A stretch of 64,000 nucleotides of DNA from Rhizobium mayense (GTDB lineage: Bacteria > Pseudomonadota > Alphaproteobacteria > Rhizobiales > Rhizobiaceae). The notes beneath the pieces were generated by a model. That model did not search any database, was not told the DNA's origin, and saw only the letters and a program-made list of their open reading frames with translations. The stretch spans positions 1-64,000 of the forward strand of contig NZ_JARFYM010000023.1 of assembly GCF_030272705.1 (NCBI RefSeq), in the 5' to 3' direction. Position 1 is the stretch's first letter. Each line of letters starts with the position of its first letter. A program made the translations under genes and the position numbers. Below are positions 50,472 through 59,232 of this stretch, piece by piece.

Positions 50472-51602
50472 ATGACGGACAGTCTGGCATTTCGTCCCGT
50501 CGTACTGACCCGGCTTTTGCGCGAGGAATGGTTTCTGGCGATCAGCATTCTGACCTGCCTCGTCGTCCTTGGCTTCGAGGGTCCGTTGTTGAAACAATTG
50601 GCCGACCCTTTTTGGCTCGCTCTCATATTCCTCGTGCTGTTTGCCGCCGTCCTTGGTTCCGCGCTTTCGGTCGTGCGGCATGCCGATCATCTGGCGGAGC
50701 GACTTGGGGAGCCATATGGTACATTGATCCTGACGCTGGCTGTCACCTCGATCGAAGTGATGGCCATTTCCGCCGTGATGATCCACGGCGAAAACAATCC
50801 GACCCTTGCGCGCGATACGCTTTTTGCAGTGGTCATGATCATCCTCAACGGCATGGTCGGATTGTCGTTGCTGTTCGGCGCCTGGCGACGGCCGGAACAG
50901 TCCCACAATTTGCAGGGGGCCAACGCCTATCTCGGGCTTATCGTACCGCTGGCGACGCTGAGCCTCATCATGCCCAGTTTCCTATATACCACCGGAGGCC
51001 CCCACCCTTCCGCGCCGAGACAGATGGTCCTGGGGATCATGTCCATCGGACTCTATGGCGTATTCCTGATGCTTCAAGCGGGCCGCCATCACCATTTTTT
51101 CGCAGAGGAGGACGAACTACCCGTCAAACACAAGGCGCGCCCGGCGCCCCGATCCCTATGGCTTCATACCATCCTGCTGTTCGCCTACATGGGGCCGGTG
51201 GTGTTCCTCGTCGAAGAACTCGCCAAGCCGATCGACTACGTCATCGAAACATTGCGCGCGCCTGTGGCCTTCGGCGGTGCCGTCATGGCGGTTTTGGTGG
51301 CCACACCGGAAGCCATCAGCGCTGTGCGCGCCGCCGCCGCCAATCATTTACAGCGGTCAATCAACATCTTCCTGGGCTCGGTCCTCTCGACGATCGGGAT
51401 TACCGTCCCCGCCATGCTCGCCGTCAGCTATATCTTCGCACACCCCGTTACGCTGGGGCTTGAAGGCAGCGATCTCGTGATGCTCATCCTGACGCTTGCC
51501 GTCAGTATCATCACCTTCGCCAGCGGCCGGACCCATGTCATGCAGGGCGCCGTTCATCTCGTGCTCTTCGTGGCTTATGTGCTGCTCATTTTCCAACAGT
51601 AG
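50472..51602 (+). CDS. chaA: calcium:proton antiporter (ChaA/CAX family)
   Basis: 376 residues, about 11 membrane segments. The two inverted alpha-repeats are visible: TLAVTSIEVMAISAVM with its acidic Glu in the first half, and VLVATPEAISAVRAAAANHL in the second, plus the C-terminal ILTLAVSIITFASGRTHVMQ typical of ChaA. It exports Ca or Na in exchange for protons. It precedes a DedA gene by 33 bases. Confidence 0.9.
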   Translation: MTDSLAFRPVVLTRLLREEWFLAISILTCLVVLGFEGPLLKQLADPFWLALIFLVLFAAVLGSALSVVRHADHLAERLGEPYGTLILTLAVTSIEVMAISAVMIHGENNPTLARDTLFAVVMIILNGMVGLSLLFGAWRRPEQSHNLQGANAYLGLIVPLATLSLIMPSFLYTTGGPHPSAPRQMVLGIMSIGLYGVFLMLQAGRHHHFFAEEDELPVKHKARPAPRSLWLHTILLFAYMGPVVFLVEELAKPIDYVIETLRAPVAFGGAVMAVLVATPEAISAVRAAAANHLQRSINIFLGSVLSTIGITVPAMLAVSYIFAHPVTLGLEGSDLVMLILTLAVSIITFASGRTHVMQGAVHLVLFVAYVLLIFQQ

Positions 51603-51635
51603 AGGTCACGCCCTCTCGATCAGGAGTCGCTCGCC

Positions 51636-52193
51636 ATGACAATCGAACTTCTGATCGCAAGATATGGCCTATTGGCAATCTTCCTGGGTGCCGCTTTCGA
51701 GGGAGAAACCATGGTTATCCTCGGCGGCGTGTTTTCGCATCGCCACCTCATGACGTTTTGGAGTGCGGCGGCAACCGCTTGTGCCGGTTCCTTTCTCGCG
51801 GACCAGACGCTCTTTTTCACCGGTCGCTGTGCCCGCCACTATCCGCGTATACAGAAAATCATCGAAAAGCCGGCTTTCGCCCGCGTCACGGATTTTCTGG
51901 AGCGTTATCCCACCGGCTTTATCTTCGCGTTCCGGTTCATTTACGGCGTGAGGACGATCAGTCCGGTCGCAATCGGAATGTCGGATGTCCCAGCAGTAAA
52001 GTTCGTCTTGATCAACGCTGCGGCGGCCTTGATCTGGGGATCGTTCTTCACCGGAATAGGCTACTTGTTCGGCCAGAGCATCGAGCAGACGTTCGGCCAC
52101 CTTCCGCTGCATCACCACGTCCTGATCGCGGCCGGGATTATTGCTGCCCTGCTGCTTGTCATGATGACGTTCCGCAAACGCAGGCCTGCCTGA
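51636..52193 (+). CDS. DedA family membrane protein
   Basis: 185 residues with a typical DedA/SNARE-assoc core: FLGAAFEGETMVILGG (acidic residues), FLADQTLFFTGR, the motif FAFRFIYGVRTISPVAIG with conserved Arg, and late membrane segments. DedA proteins are needed for membrane potential and lipid carrier recycling (UptA/PopT). Probably co-transcribed with the antiporter. Confidence 0.87.
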   Translation: MTIELLIARYGLLAIFLGAAFEGETMVILGGVFSHRHLMTFWSAAATACAGSFLADQTLFFTGRCARHYPRIQKIIEKPAFARVTDFLERYPTGFIFAFRFIYGVRTISPVAIGMSDVPAVKFVLINAAAALIWGSFFTGIGYLFGQSIEQTFGHLPLHHHVLIAAGIIAALLLVMMTFRKRRPA

Positions 52194-52326
52194 TCGGGTT
52201 CGGCTTTCGCCGTTGCGGCTCACCATAATTGCAGGGCGCGGGGCTATTGCAATTTTTAGCGATGCCGCTTCATAGTGTCGCATGCCTTGATCCATCGAAG
52301 CCATTTGGTTGCCGACGAGGCTGCGC

Positions 52327-53595
52327 ATGAAGACTGGAACTCGCAAGATATGGGGGTCAGGAATGCGTGGGGGATTTTCTCAAGGTCTGCAATTTTGCGT
52401 CGTGCTGCTCTGCGCGATTTCTCTTCAGGCATGCGAAAGAAGCAACAACACCTATGTCGCGCCGCCACCGCCGAAGGTACGCGTAGCGCTCCCGTTGCAG
52501 CAGCCCGTCACCCGATATTTCGAGCTGACGGGCAATACCGCGGCGTTCAAGTCCGTCGATGTAGAAGCGCGCGTCCAAGGCTTCATCGAGTCGATAGACT
52601 ATCGCGACGGCATGATGGTCCCGCAGGGTACCCAGCTCTTCAGCATCCAAAGCAATACCTACCAGGCACAAGTCGATGGGGCCCAAGCGACACTCGCCTC
52701 GGCGCAGGCATCGCAGGTCGGCGCCGATCAGGAATACCAGCGGCAGCTCAATCTAAGCAGGCAGCGGGTCACGACACAAACGGCGCTCGACAGCGCCAAG
52801 GCGACGCTTGATCAAGCCAACGCTTCCATCGCCAACGCCAAGGCCAGTCTCGACCTTGCGATGATCAACCTCGGATATACGAAAGTCGTGGCGCCGTTCG
52901 ACGGCGTGGTAACCGCCCATCTCGTTGATGTCGGCGCCCTCGTCGGGGTAGCCGGCCCGACCACACTCGCGACCATCGTCCAGACGGATCCGATTTATGT
53001 CAATTTCAGCGTCAGCGAACCACAAGTGTTGATGATCAAGCAAGACATGGCAAAACAGGGCCACACGCTCCGGCAGATAGACCTGCCGACCGTTCCCTTT
53101 GAAATCGGCCTGCAGAGCGAGAGCGGTTATCCCTTCAAGGGCCATCTCGATTATGCCTCGCCGCAGATCGATTCGGCGAGCGGCACCCTGTCGGTGCGCG
53201 GCATTATCGACAACAAGGCTCACGCCCTTCTGCCAGGTCTTTTTGTGCGCGTGCGCGTGCCGGTCGGACGCGAGGACAAGGCGCTGTTGGTAAGGAGCGA
53301 CGCAATCGGCACCAACCAGCAGGGCAGCTATGTGCTGGTCCTTGGGAAAGATGAAACTATCGAACAAAAGGTGGTGCAAGCAGGTCAGCGCGAGGGCCCT
53401 CTGCGCGTCATCGACTCTGGACTTGACGCCGGCGATTGGGTGGTGACGGAAGGCATTCAACAGGCCATCCCCGGCAGCAAGGTTGCGCCGGAGAAGGTTG
53501 CAATGGACGCAACCGCGACGGCAAGCGCATCGAACGATGTCGCACCCGCAGCGGATGCGCCTAAACCCGGCACGTCAAAGTCTGACACGCCATGA
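52327..53595 (+). CDS. RND efflux periplasmic adaptor (AcrA/MexE type), lipoprotein
   Basis: 422 residues. A lipobox (ISLQAC) follows an N-terminal hydrophobic stretch. Lipoyl domain halves (AFKSVDVEARVQGFIESIDY and GYTKVVAPFDGVVTAHLVDV) flank a helical hairpin, followed by beta-barrel and membrane-proximal domains. GAGG lies 6 bases before the ATG at 52327; a shorter start at 52363 is also possible. It is the adaptor for the RND pump gene that follows 40 bases downstream. Confidence 0.88.
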   Translation: MKTGTRKIWGSGMRGGFSQGLQFCVVLLCAISLQACERSNNTYVAPPPPKVRVALPLQQPVTRYFELTGNTAAFKSVDVEARVQGFIESIDYRDGMMVPQGTQLFSIQSNTYQAQVDGAQATLASAQASQVGADQEYQRQLNLSRQRVTTQTALDSAKATLDQANASIANAKASLDLAMINLGYTKVVAPFDGVVTAHLVDVGALVGVAGPTTLATIVQTDPIYVNFSVSEPQVLMIKQDMAKQGHTLRQIDLPTVPFEIGLQSESGYPFKGHLDYASPQIDSASGTLSVRGIIDNKAHALLPGLFVRVRVPVGREDKALLVRSDAIGTNQQGSYVLVLGKDETIEQKVVQAGQREGPLRVIDSGLDAGDWVVTEGIQQAIPGSKVAPEKVAMDATATASASNDVAPAADAPKPGTSKSDTP

Positions 53596-53635
53596 GCTCG
53601 CTCGCGTTTTCACGCCAATATCCGAGGGGGACAGC

Positions 53636-56600
53636 ATGATTTCGCGCTTCTTCATCGAACGGCCGGTGCTTGCGAATGTCCTGGCTCTTGTCATCGTCCT
53701 CATCGGCGCGGTCGCGCTTTTCCAATTGCCGGTCGCGCAATATCCGAACGTCGTTCCGCCGACGGTACAGGTGACGACGCGTTATCCGGGCGCAAGTGCC
53801 AGCACGCTTATCGATACCGTGGCGCTGCCGATCGAACAGCAGGTCAACGGCGTCCAGAACATGCTCTATATGCAGTCGACGAGCGCCAGCGACGGCACCT
53901 ATTCCCTGACCGTCACCTTTGCGATCGGCACCGATCCGGACCAGGCGCAAGTCCTCGTGCAGAACCGTGTCGCCATAGCCATGTCGTCGCTGCCGCAAGC
54001 CGTCCAGCTTCAGGGCGTCACGACGCAGAAGAAATCGACGGCCATTCTGGAATTTGTCAGCCTGACCTCGCCAGACAACCGATATGACAGCCTTTTCCTG
54101 TCCAACTATGCCGTCATCAATCTGCAGAACGAACTGGCCCGCCTGCCTGGCGTTGGCAATGTCTCGGTATTCGGTGCCGGCCAATATGCCATGCGCATCT
54201 GGATGAATCCCGAGCTCCTGCAAGCGCGCGGCCTGACGCCGCAAGACGTCATCAACGTCGTGCAGGACCAGAGCCAGGAGGTGACGGCGGGTCAGGTGGG
54301 CATACCGCCAGTGCCGCAAGGCCAGGCTTTCCAGTACACGCTCAACGTCAGCGGGCGGCTGGACGACGCGGCCGATTTTGAGAATATCATCGTCAAGGTC
54401 GATCAGCAGAATGGCGGGCGCATCACGCGCATTCGCGACATCGGTCGCGTCGAACTCGGCGCCCAGACCTACAGCCAGTCCTTCATGCAGAATGGGCACC
54501 CTGCAGCCGGCATCGGCATTTTTCAATTGCCGGAAGCAAACGCCATCACGGTCGCCGGCGATGTCGCCGCGAGGATGGCGCAGCTCTCCAAAAGCTTTCC
54601 GCCCGGCCTTACCTATGAAGTCCCGTTCGACACCACCAAGTTCGTGAGGGCTTCGATCAACGAAGTCTACATAACGCTGGTGGAAGCGGGCGTCCTAGTG
54701 CTCATCGTCATTCTCGTCTTTCTTCAGGATTGGCGCGCAATGCTGGTGCCGGCGACGACCGTCCCGGTCACGATTATTGGCGCCTTCGCGGCAATGGCGG
54801 CGCTCGGTTTCACCATCAATCTATCGACGCTGTTTGCCATCGTTCTAGCCATCGGCATCGTCGTCGACGACGCCATCGTCATCGTCGAGGGTGTCTCTCG
54901 ACACATCGAGGCAGGAATGCCGGGCCAACAGGCCGCGGAAAAGGCGATGGACGAGCTGTTCGGTCCTGTTATCGGCATCACGCTCGTCCTGATGGCGGTG
55001 TTCATTCCTGCGGCCTTCCTTCCGGGCTTGACGGGACAACTCTACAAGCAATTCGCACTCGTCATTGCCGCCACCGCATTGATCAGCGCCATCAACGCAA
55101 TGACGCTCAAGCCGACGCAATGCGCGCTCTGGCTGCGCCCGGCAGTGCCGCCCGAGAGGCGCAACTTCTTTTACCGCGGTTTCAACAAGGTCTACGATCG
55201 GGCGGAGCATGGGTATGCCAAGCTCATCAGCGGCATGGTTCACCATAGCGGCATTGCCGTTCTGGTTGCCTTGGCGTTGATCGGCGTCGCCGTGTGGGGG
55301 CTCACACGACTGCCGACTGCCTTCCTGCCGCCCGAGGATCAAGGTTATGTACTGATCAGCGCGCAGCTTCCCGACGGCGCCTCGAAGGAACGCACCGATG
55401 CGGTCATGGCGCAGGTCGGCAAGATTGCGCAGCAGACGCCCGGCGTCGAGCAGGTGCTGACCATCAGCGGCATCTCCATCCTCGACAACAGTGCGAGCTT
55501 GCCGAATGCCGGCGTCGCCTATGTCGTGCTCAAGGATTGGGGTGTCCGCGGCAAGGCAAAGGGGCAGGATCTGCTGTCGATCTACGAGCATTTGAACGGC
55601 GCCCTGAGGGATATATTGACTGCAAAGACGCTGGTGGTGGTGCCTCCGCCGATCCAGGGCATCGGCAACGCCAATGGCTTCACCATGCAGGTCGAGATCC
55701 GGAGCGGAAATTTCGACTATCCGCTGCTGCAGAACTTGGCCGATACCATCGTCAAGAACGGCAACGCCCAGTCGGCGCTGCAAAGGCTAAGCACATCTTT
55801 CCGGGCCGAGGTGCCGCAGTACGCCGTCTCGATCGATCGCATCAAGGCGGAGACGCTCGGTATCAGCGTTGGGCAGGTTTTCTCGGCGCTCTCGGGTTAT
55901 GTGGGATCGAGCTACGTCACCCAGTTCAACAAATTCGGACGAACCTTCCAGGTCTATGTACAAGCGTCTCCCGATTTTCGCGTCCGTCCTGACGACATCC
56001 GCAATTTGAAGGTCAAGGCTGGCGATGGCACCATGGTGCCGATCGGCACGGTGACGGATGTCACCAACGTCCAAGGGCCGTCCCTCATCAGCCTCTACAA
56101 CCTTTATCCGACAGCGACGATCGTTGGCGGGGCCGCCACTGGCTTCAGTTCCGGGCAGGCGCTCGATGTCATGGAACAGATCGCCAACCGCACACTGTCG
56201 CGCGGCGCGGGCTTCGAGTGGACAGCTTTGTCCTACCAGGAAAAGGCTGTCGGCGGGCAGATCTATTTCGTCTTCGCCCTTGCGATGCTTCTGGTCTATT
56301 TCGTGCTCGCCGGCCAATATGAGAGCTGGATTCTGCCGTTGGCAGTGCTATTGGCCGTGCCGCTCGCCCTGCTCGGAACGGTAGGGACGCTGAGCGCCGT
56401 CGGTGTCGCCAACAACCTCTATACTCAGATCGGGCTGATCCTGCTGATCGCGCTCGCCTCGAAAAACGCCATTCTCATCGTCGAATATGCACGGGAGAGA
56501 CGCCAGGAAGGCATGGAGATCCTCGACGCGGCGGTCGAAGCGGCTCGTTTGCGCTTCAGGCCGATCCTGATGACATCCTTTGCCTTTATCCTCGGCGTGC

Positions 56601-56794
56601 TGCCGCTCGTGCTTGCCACCGGCGCCGGCGCTTCCGCCCGCAAGTCGATCGGCATATCGGTCTTCAGCGGCATGATCGCCTCGACCTGCCTTGCCGTGCT
56701 CTTCGTTCCTTCATTCTATGTCGTGTTGCAACGCATCGAGGAATACAGAAAACGCCGCACCAGCCCGCAGCCGGTTTCGCAAGCTGCGGACTGA
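53636..56794 (+). CDS. RND efflux transporter (AcrB/HAE-1 family)
   Basis: 1052 residues, inner-membrane trimeric proton-driven pump. Features: FFIERPVLANVLALVIVLIG at the N-terminus, the TM4 proton-relay pair in IVLAIGIVVDDAIVIVE, and IGLILLIALASKNAILIVEY in the second half. The ATG at 53636 follows GAGGGGG. No outer-membrane factor or regulator gene is adjacent, so it must share a TolC-type channel encoded elsewhere. Confidence 0.93.
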   Translation: MISRFFIERPVLANVLALVIVLIGAVALFQLPVAQYPNVVPPTVQVTTRYPGASASTLIDTVALPIEQQVNGVQNMLYMQSTSASDGTYSLTVTFAIGTDPDQAQVLVQNRVAIAMSSLPQAVQLQGVTTQKKSTAILEFVSLTSPDNRYDSLFLSNYAVINLQNELARLPGVGNVSVFGAGQYAMRIWMNPELLQARGLTPQDVINVVQDQSQEVTAGQVGIPPVPQGQAFQYTLNVSGRLDDAADFENIIVKVDQQNGGRITRIRDIGRVELGAQTYSQSFMQNGHPAAGIGIFQLPEANAITVAGDVAARMAQLSKSFPPGLTYEVPFDTTKFVRASINEVYITLVEAGVLVLIVILVFLQDWRAMLVPATTVPVTIIGAFAAMAALGFTINLSTLFAIVLAIGIVVDDAIVIVEGVSRHIEAGMPGQQAAEKAMDELFGPVIGITLVLMAVFIPAAFLPGLTGQLYKQFALVIAATALISAINAMTLKPTQCALWLRPAVPPERRNFFYRGFNKVYDRAEHGYAKLISGMVHHSGIAVLVALALIGVAVWGLTRLPTAFLPPEDQGYVLISAQLPDGASKERTDAVMAQVGKIAQQTPGVEQVLTISGISILDNSASLPNAGVAYVVLKDWGVRGKAKGQDLLSIYEHLNGALRDILTAKTLVVVPPPIQGIGNANGFTMQVEIRSGNFDYPLLQNLADTIVKNGNAQSALQRLSTSFRAEVPQYAVSIDRIKAETLGISVGQVFSALSGYVGSSYVTQFNKFGRTFQVYVQASPDFRVRPDDIRNLKVKAGDGTMVPIGTVTDVTNVQGPSLISLYNLYPTATIVGGAATGFSSGQALDVMEQIANRTLSRGAGFEWTALSYQEKAVGGQIYFVFALAMLLVYFVLAGQYESWILPLAVLLAVPLALLGTVGTLSAVGVANNLYTQIGLILLIALASKNAILIVEYARERRQEGMEILDAAVEAARLRFRPILMTSFAFILGVLPLVLATGAGASARKSIGISVFSGMIASTCLAVLFVPSFYVVLQRIEEYRKRRTSPQPVSQAAD

Positions 56795-56895
56795 GGGCAA
56801 GGAATTGACCGTCGCGTCAATGTTCGCCACTGCCATACGCCCTGGCCCCGCACTTTCGCCCCACGGAATGCTGCCCGAAGGGCGAGACTTTGCTC

Positions 56896-57216
56896 CTACG
56901 GCACGACCCGGACATAGACGTTACCGCTTCTGGCATAGTAGCCGGATCCGCAGCGATAGTAATAGCCGCCATTATAGGCTCCATAGACGCAGCCCGACGG
57001 CAGAACGGCGATGCCAGCCGCCGTTCCCGCTGCAACGCGGCGCGTCGTCCTACGGGCAACACCCGCATAGGAAAGCGGCGTCAAGGGCCGGCCGATGACG
57101 GCGCCAGCAGGTGCGGCGAAATTTATCGACAGCGATCCGTCTGGCCCGATATTCACGTCGGCGAAAAGGAAGGCGCCGACCAATCCTGCGGCAAGCAATA
57201 GTCTGGGATATCTCAT
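56896..57216 (-). CDS. small secreted protein of unknown function
   Basis: 106 residues. A signal peptide (RYPRLLLAAGLVGAFLFAD) is followed by a Gly/Tyr-rich C-terminal half (GAYNGGYYYRCGSGYYARSG) with two cysteines. GGGGAAGG precedes the ATG. It overlaps the DUF2092 gene stop by 4 bases, so the two are translationally coupled. I do not recognise its family. Confidence 0.72.
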   Translation of the reverse strand: MRYPRLLLAAGLVGAFLFADVNIGPDGSLSINFAAPAGAVIGRPLTPLSYAGVARRTTRRVAAGTAAGIAVLPSGCVYGAYNGGYYYRCGSGYYARSGNVYVRVVP

Positions 57217-58001
57217 TTGCCTTCCCCCGTATCGGCAGGCGCGGGAAGCTCGTCCAGCGACTGGAGTTCACTGAGATCAACCTTCTTCGCGCTAGTTGGA
57301 ATATCGATATTGTAGGAAACATTGGCCACATCGGAGCCGCTCTTGAAGTCGCTGATCTCCAGCGTGTATTGCGGCGCTTGGCCGACATGCTTGCTGGTAA
57401 TGACGTAGCGCCGCGGTATCGGTTTGTCCCCGGCCTGTATCCAGATCTGCCAGTCGATTTCAGGGGTGCGGAACGTCAGATATTCGCATTCGACGCCATC
57501 GACGAAGGCACTGGAAACATGCTTGGCGGCGGTCACATCCGACATCAGCAGGTCGAAAACATCTGTCGACAGCAGGTCGGCGCCCGGCGCTTCGATACCA
57601 GCATCCGCCAGTCGGCCGAGCAGATCATCCACAGACCCCTTGGCATCGATCTTGGCGTAGGCGTCCAGATTCTTGCCGTGTACGGTCAGCGTCGAACCGT
57701 CGAAGCTCACATCCACATCGGCAAACCCGCCGGTCCGGGTGATCCTGAGCTTGTCGGGGCGCGTCATATTGGCGGTGCCGGAGCTGACGAACTGAAGCTT
57801 CTCGAAATCCGGCGTCACAGCCTCGAGTGAGGACTGATACTGAAACGACATCGTCTTCTGCGCGGCTAGATAGTCGGACATGGCTTTCAGAAGATCCTTC
57901 GCATCATCCGCCCATGCCGCCGTCGGCAGGACGAGGCAGACACCGACAGAACCATAAACCAGCAGTCCTCTGAATTTCAGAAGGTAGGAGATCGATGACA
58001 T
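57213..58001 (-). CDS. DUF2092 family periplasmic protein
   Basis: 262 residues. Signal peptide (GLLVYGSVGVCLVLPTAAWA), then a LolA-like barrel: DYLAAQKTMSFQYQSSLEAV, TRPDKLRITRTGGFADVDV, FRTPEIDWQIWIQAGDKP. DUF2092 proteins are relatives of LolA/LolB lipoprotein carriers with no established role. Upstream, 58002-58231, I see no gene or clear signal. Confidence 0.8.
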   Translation of the reverse strand: MSSISYLLKFRGLLVYGSVGVCLVLPTAAWADDAKDLLKAMSDYLAAQKTMSFQYQSSLEAVTPDFEKLQFVSSGTANMTRPDKLRITRTGGFADVDVSFDGSTLTVHGKNLDAYAKIDAKGSVDDLLGRLADAGIEAPGADLLSTDVFDLLMSDVTAAKHVSSAFVDGVECEYLTFRTPEIDWQIWIQAGDKPIPRRYVITSKHVGQAPQYTLEISDFKSGSDVANVSYNIDIPTSAKKVDLSELQSLDELPAPADTGEGK

Positions 58002-58231
58002 GGCAATGCCTTTCGTTCGGGTCTTTGTTGATCCATCGAATTAGGCCCCGCCTGCCGCGGCGGGCCCGTATTGCTAAAGCTTGCATGAAATGTCAGTTTC
58101 CAGTGCCTGAAGACCGCAGACGGCCCGTCCGCTGTCGACCTGCAAATTTGTGATCGAGAAACATGCGCCGTCCGCCCCTTCATCCGGACAGAAACGAGAC
58201 CTCCCCGCAGCGGCAAAGGCCGGGCAGAACC

Positions 58232-59038
58232 TCATAGTCCGCTGGTCAATACCTTATGGCATGACGGAGACACTCGCTGCAGATTGTCTCGCAGGCAGGC
58301 AATGCCCCGGCCGCCGCCAAGCGGCACCGAACGACAAAAAGCCCGGAAATCCGGCCCGCACGATTGACGCATGATCATCAATTCTTCACGTGGCGTGAAG
58401 GATGGCATGGTGGTGCGCATAGCCGGCGCGGCCGTCGCCGCCGCTGCACCACCACCGGCCGCAGGCGCAGAAGCGCTGCCTCCGAGGGCTGCGACTGCCT
58501 GCTGGCAGGATGGAGAGAGGGTTGAATTGTGCTGGCGAAGACAGGTAAGCGCTTCGGTGCCTCCTGGCGTAACACCCGAGCACTGTGCCATGAAATCAGA
58601 CCGGCAGGCAGATTTGACGGCATTGCGCTGCGCCTGTGTCGGTTGATGTGCTTGCATTGCTCCGGAAGCCGCGGTGCCAGATTGCGCCGGCGCCGTTCCA
58701 GGTGTCTCGGCCGGCGCAGCGGCGCTGGACTTCTGCTTGGTTGTGCCGCCCACCGCCGATACGGCGCTTCGGCAGGCCGGAGAAAGTGTTGCGCTATGCT
58801 GTTGGAGGCAGGTTAGAGCTTCGATGCCGCCCGGCGACACGCCCGAACATTGTGCGATGAAATCGGACCGGCAGGCCGACTTGATTGCATTGCGTTGTGC
58901 GGCGCTGGGCTGTTGAGAATGAGCGACGCCGACAAAAAGGCTGAGCACACACAACGAGGTGCAAAGCACGGTGCAGGCCGACAGAAGATATTGCCTTCCA
59001 TGCGGGACGGTCGCCAGAAAAGACGCAGATTTTCCCAT
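58232..59038 (-). CDS. secreted protein with GLG1-like cysteine-rich repeats
   Basis: 268 residues. After a hydrophobic signal segment come three repeats of a four-Cys unit: ACRSDFIAQCSGVSPGGIEA then LTCLQQHSATLSPACRSAV; a near copy around residues 140-185; and a divergent third (SCGPDFRAFCRSVPLGGGRG). This matches the cysteine-rich repeat of eukaryotic GLG1/E-selectin ligand 1 (Cys_rich_FGFR), which also occurs in rhizobial secreted proteins. Linkers are Ala/Pro-rich. Role unknown. Confidence 0.78.
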   Translation of the reverse strand: MGKSASFLATVPHGRQYLLSACTVLCTSLCVLSLFVGVAHSQQPSAAQRNAIKSACRSDFIAQCSGVSPGGIEALTCLQQHSATLSPACRSAVSAVGGTTKQKSSAAAPAETPGTAPAQSGTAASGAMQAHQPTQAQRNAVKSACRSDFMAQCSGVTPGGTEALTCLRQHNSTLSPSCQQAVAALGGSASAPAAGGGAAAATAAPAMRTTMPSFTPREELMIMRQSCGPDFRAFCRSVPLGGGRGIACLRDNLQRVSPSCHKVLTSGL

Positions 59039-59232
59039 TGTTTCCCCCCAAGAAAAATTCTTCGTGCTTATCGAAGGAACCCGTCGGCCGAAGTAACGAG
59101 GTCAAAAAATCGCATGGGATGAAAGCTACGTGCGGCCGATATTCGATATTAAATCAGTCATTACTAAATTATCATAACAAGCGTATGCACGAAAGGTAGC
59201 CAAACAGGCTACAATTCCTGGGAGGAAGTCAG

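Noticed and set aside
50137..50475. 112-codon plus-strand frame in the noncoding block
   Set aside because: It contains the candidate plus-strand terminator, has no recognisable domain or good ribosome-binding site, and runs into the antiporter start.
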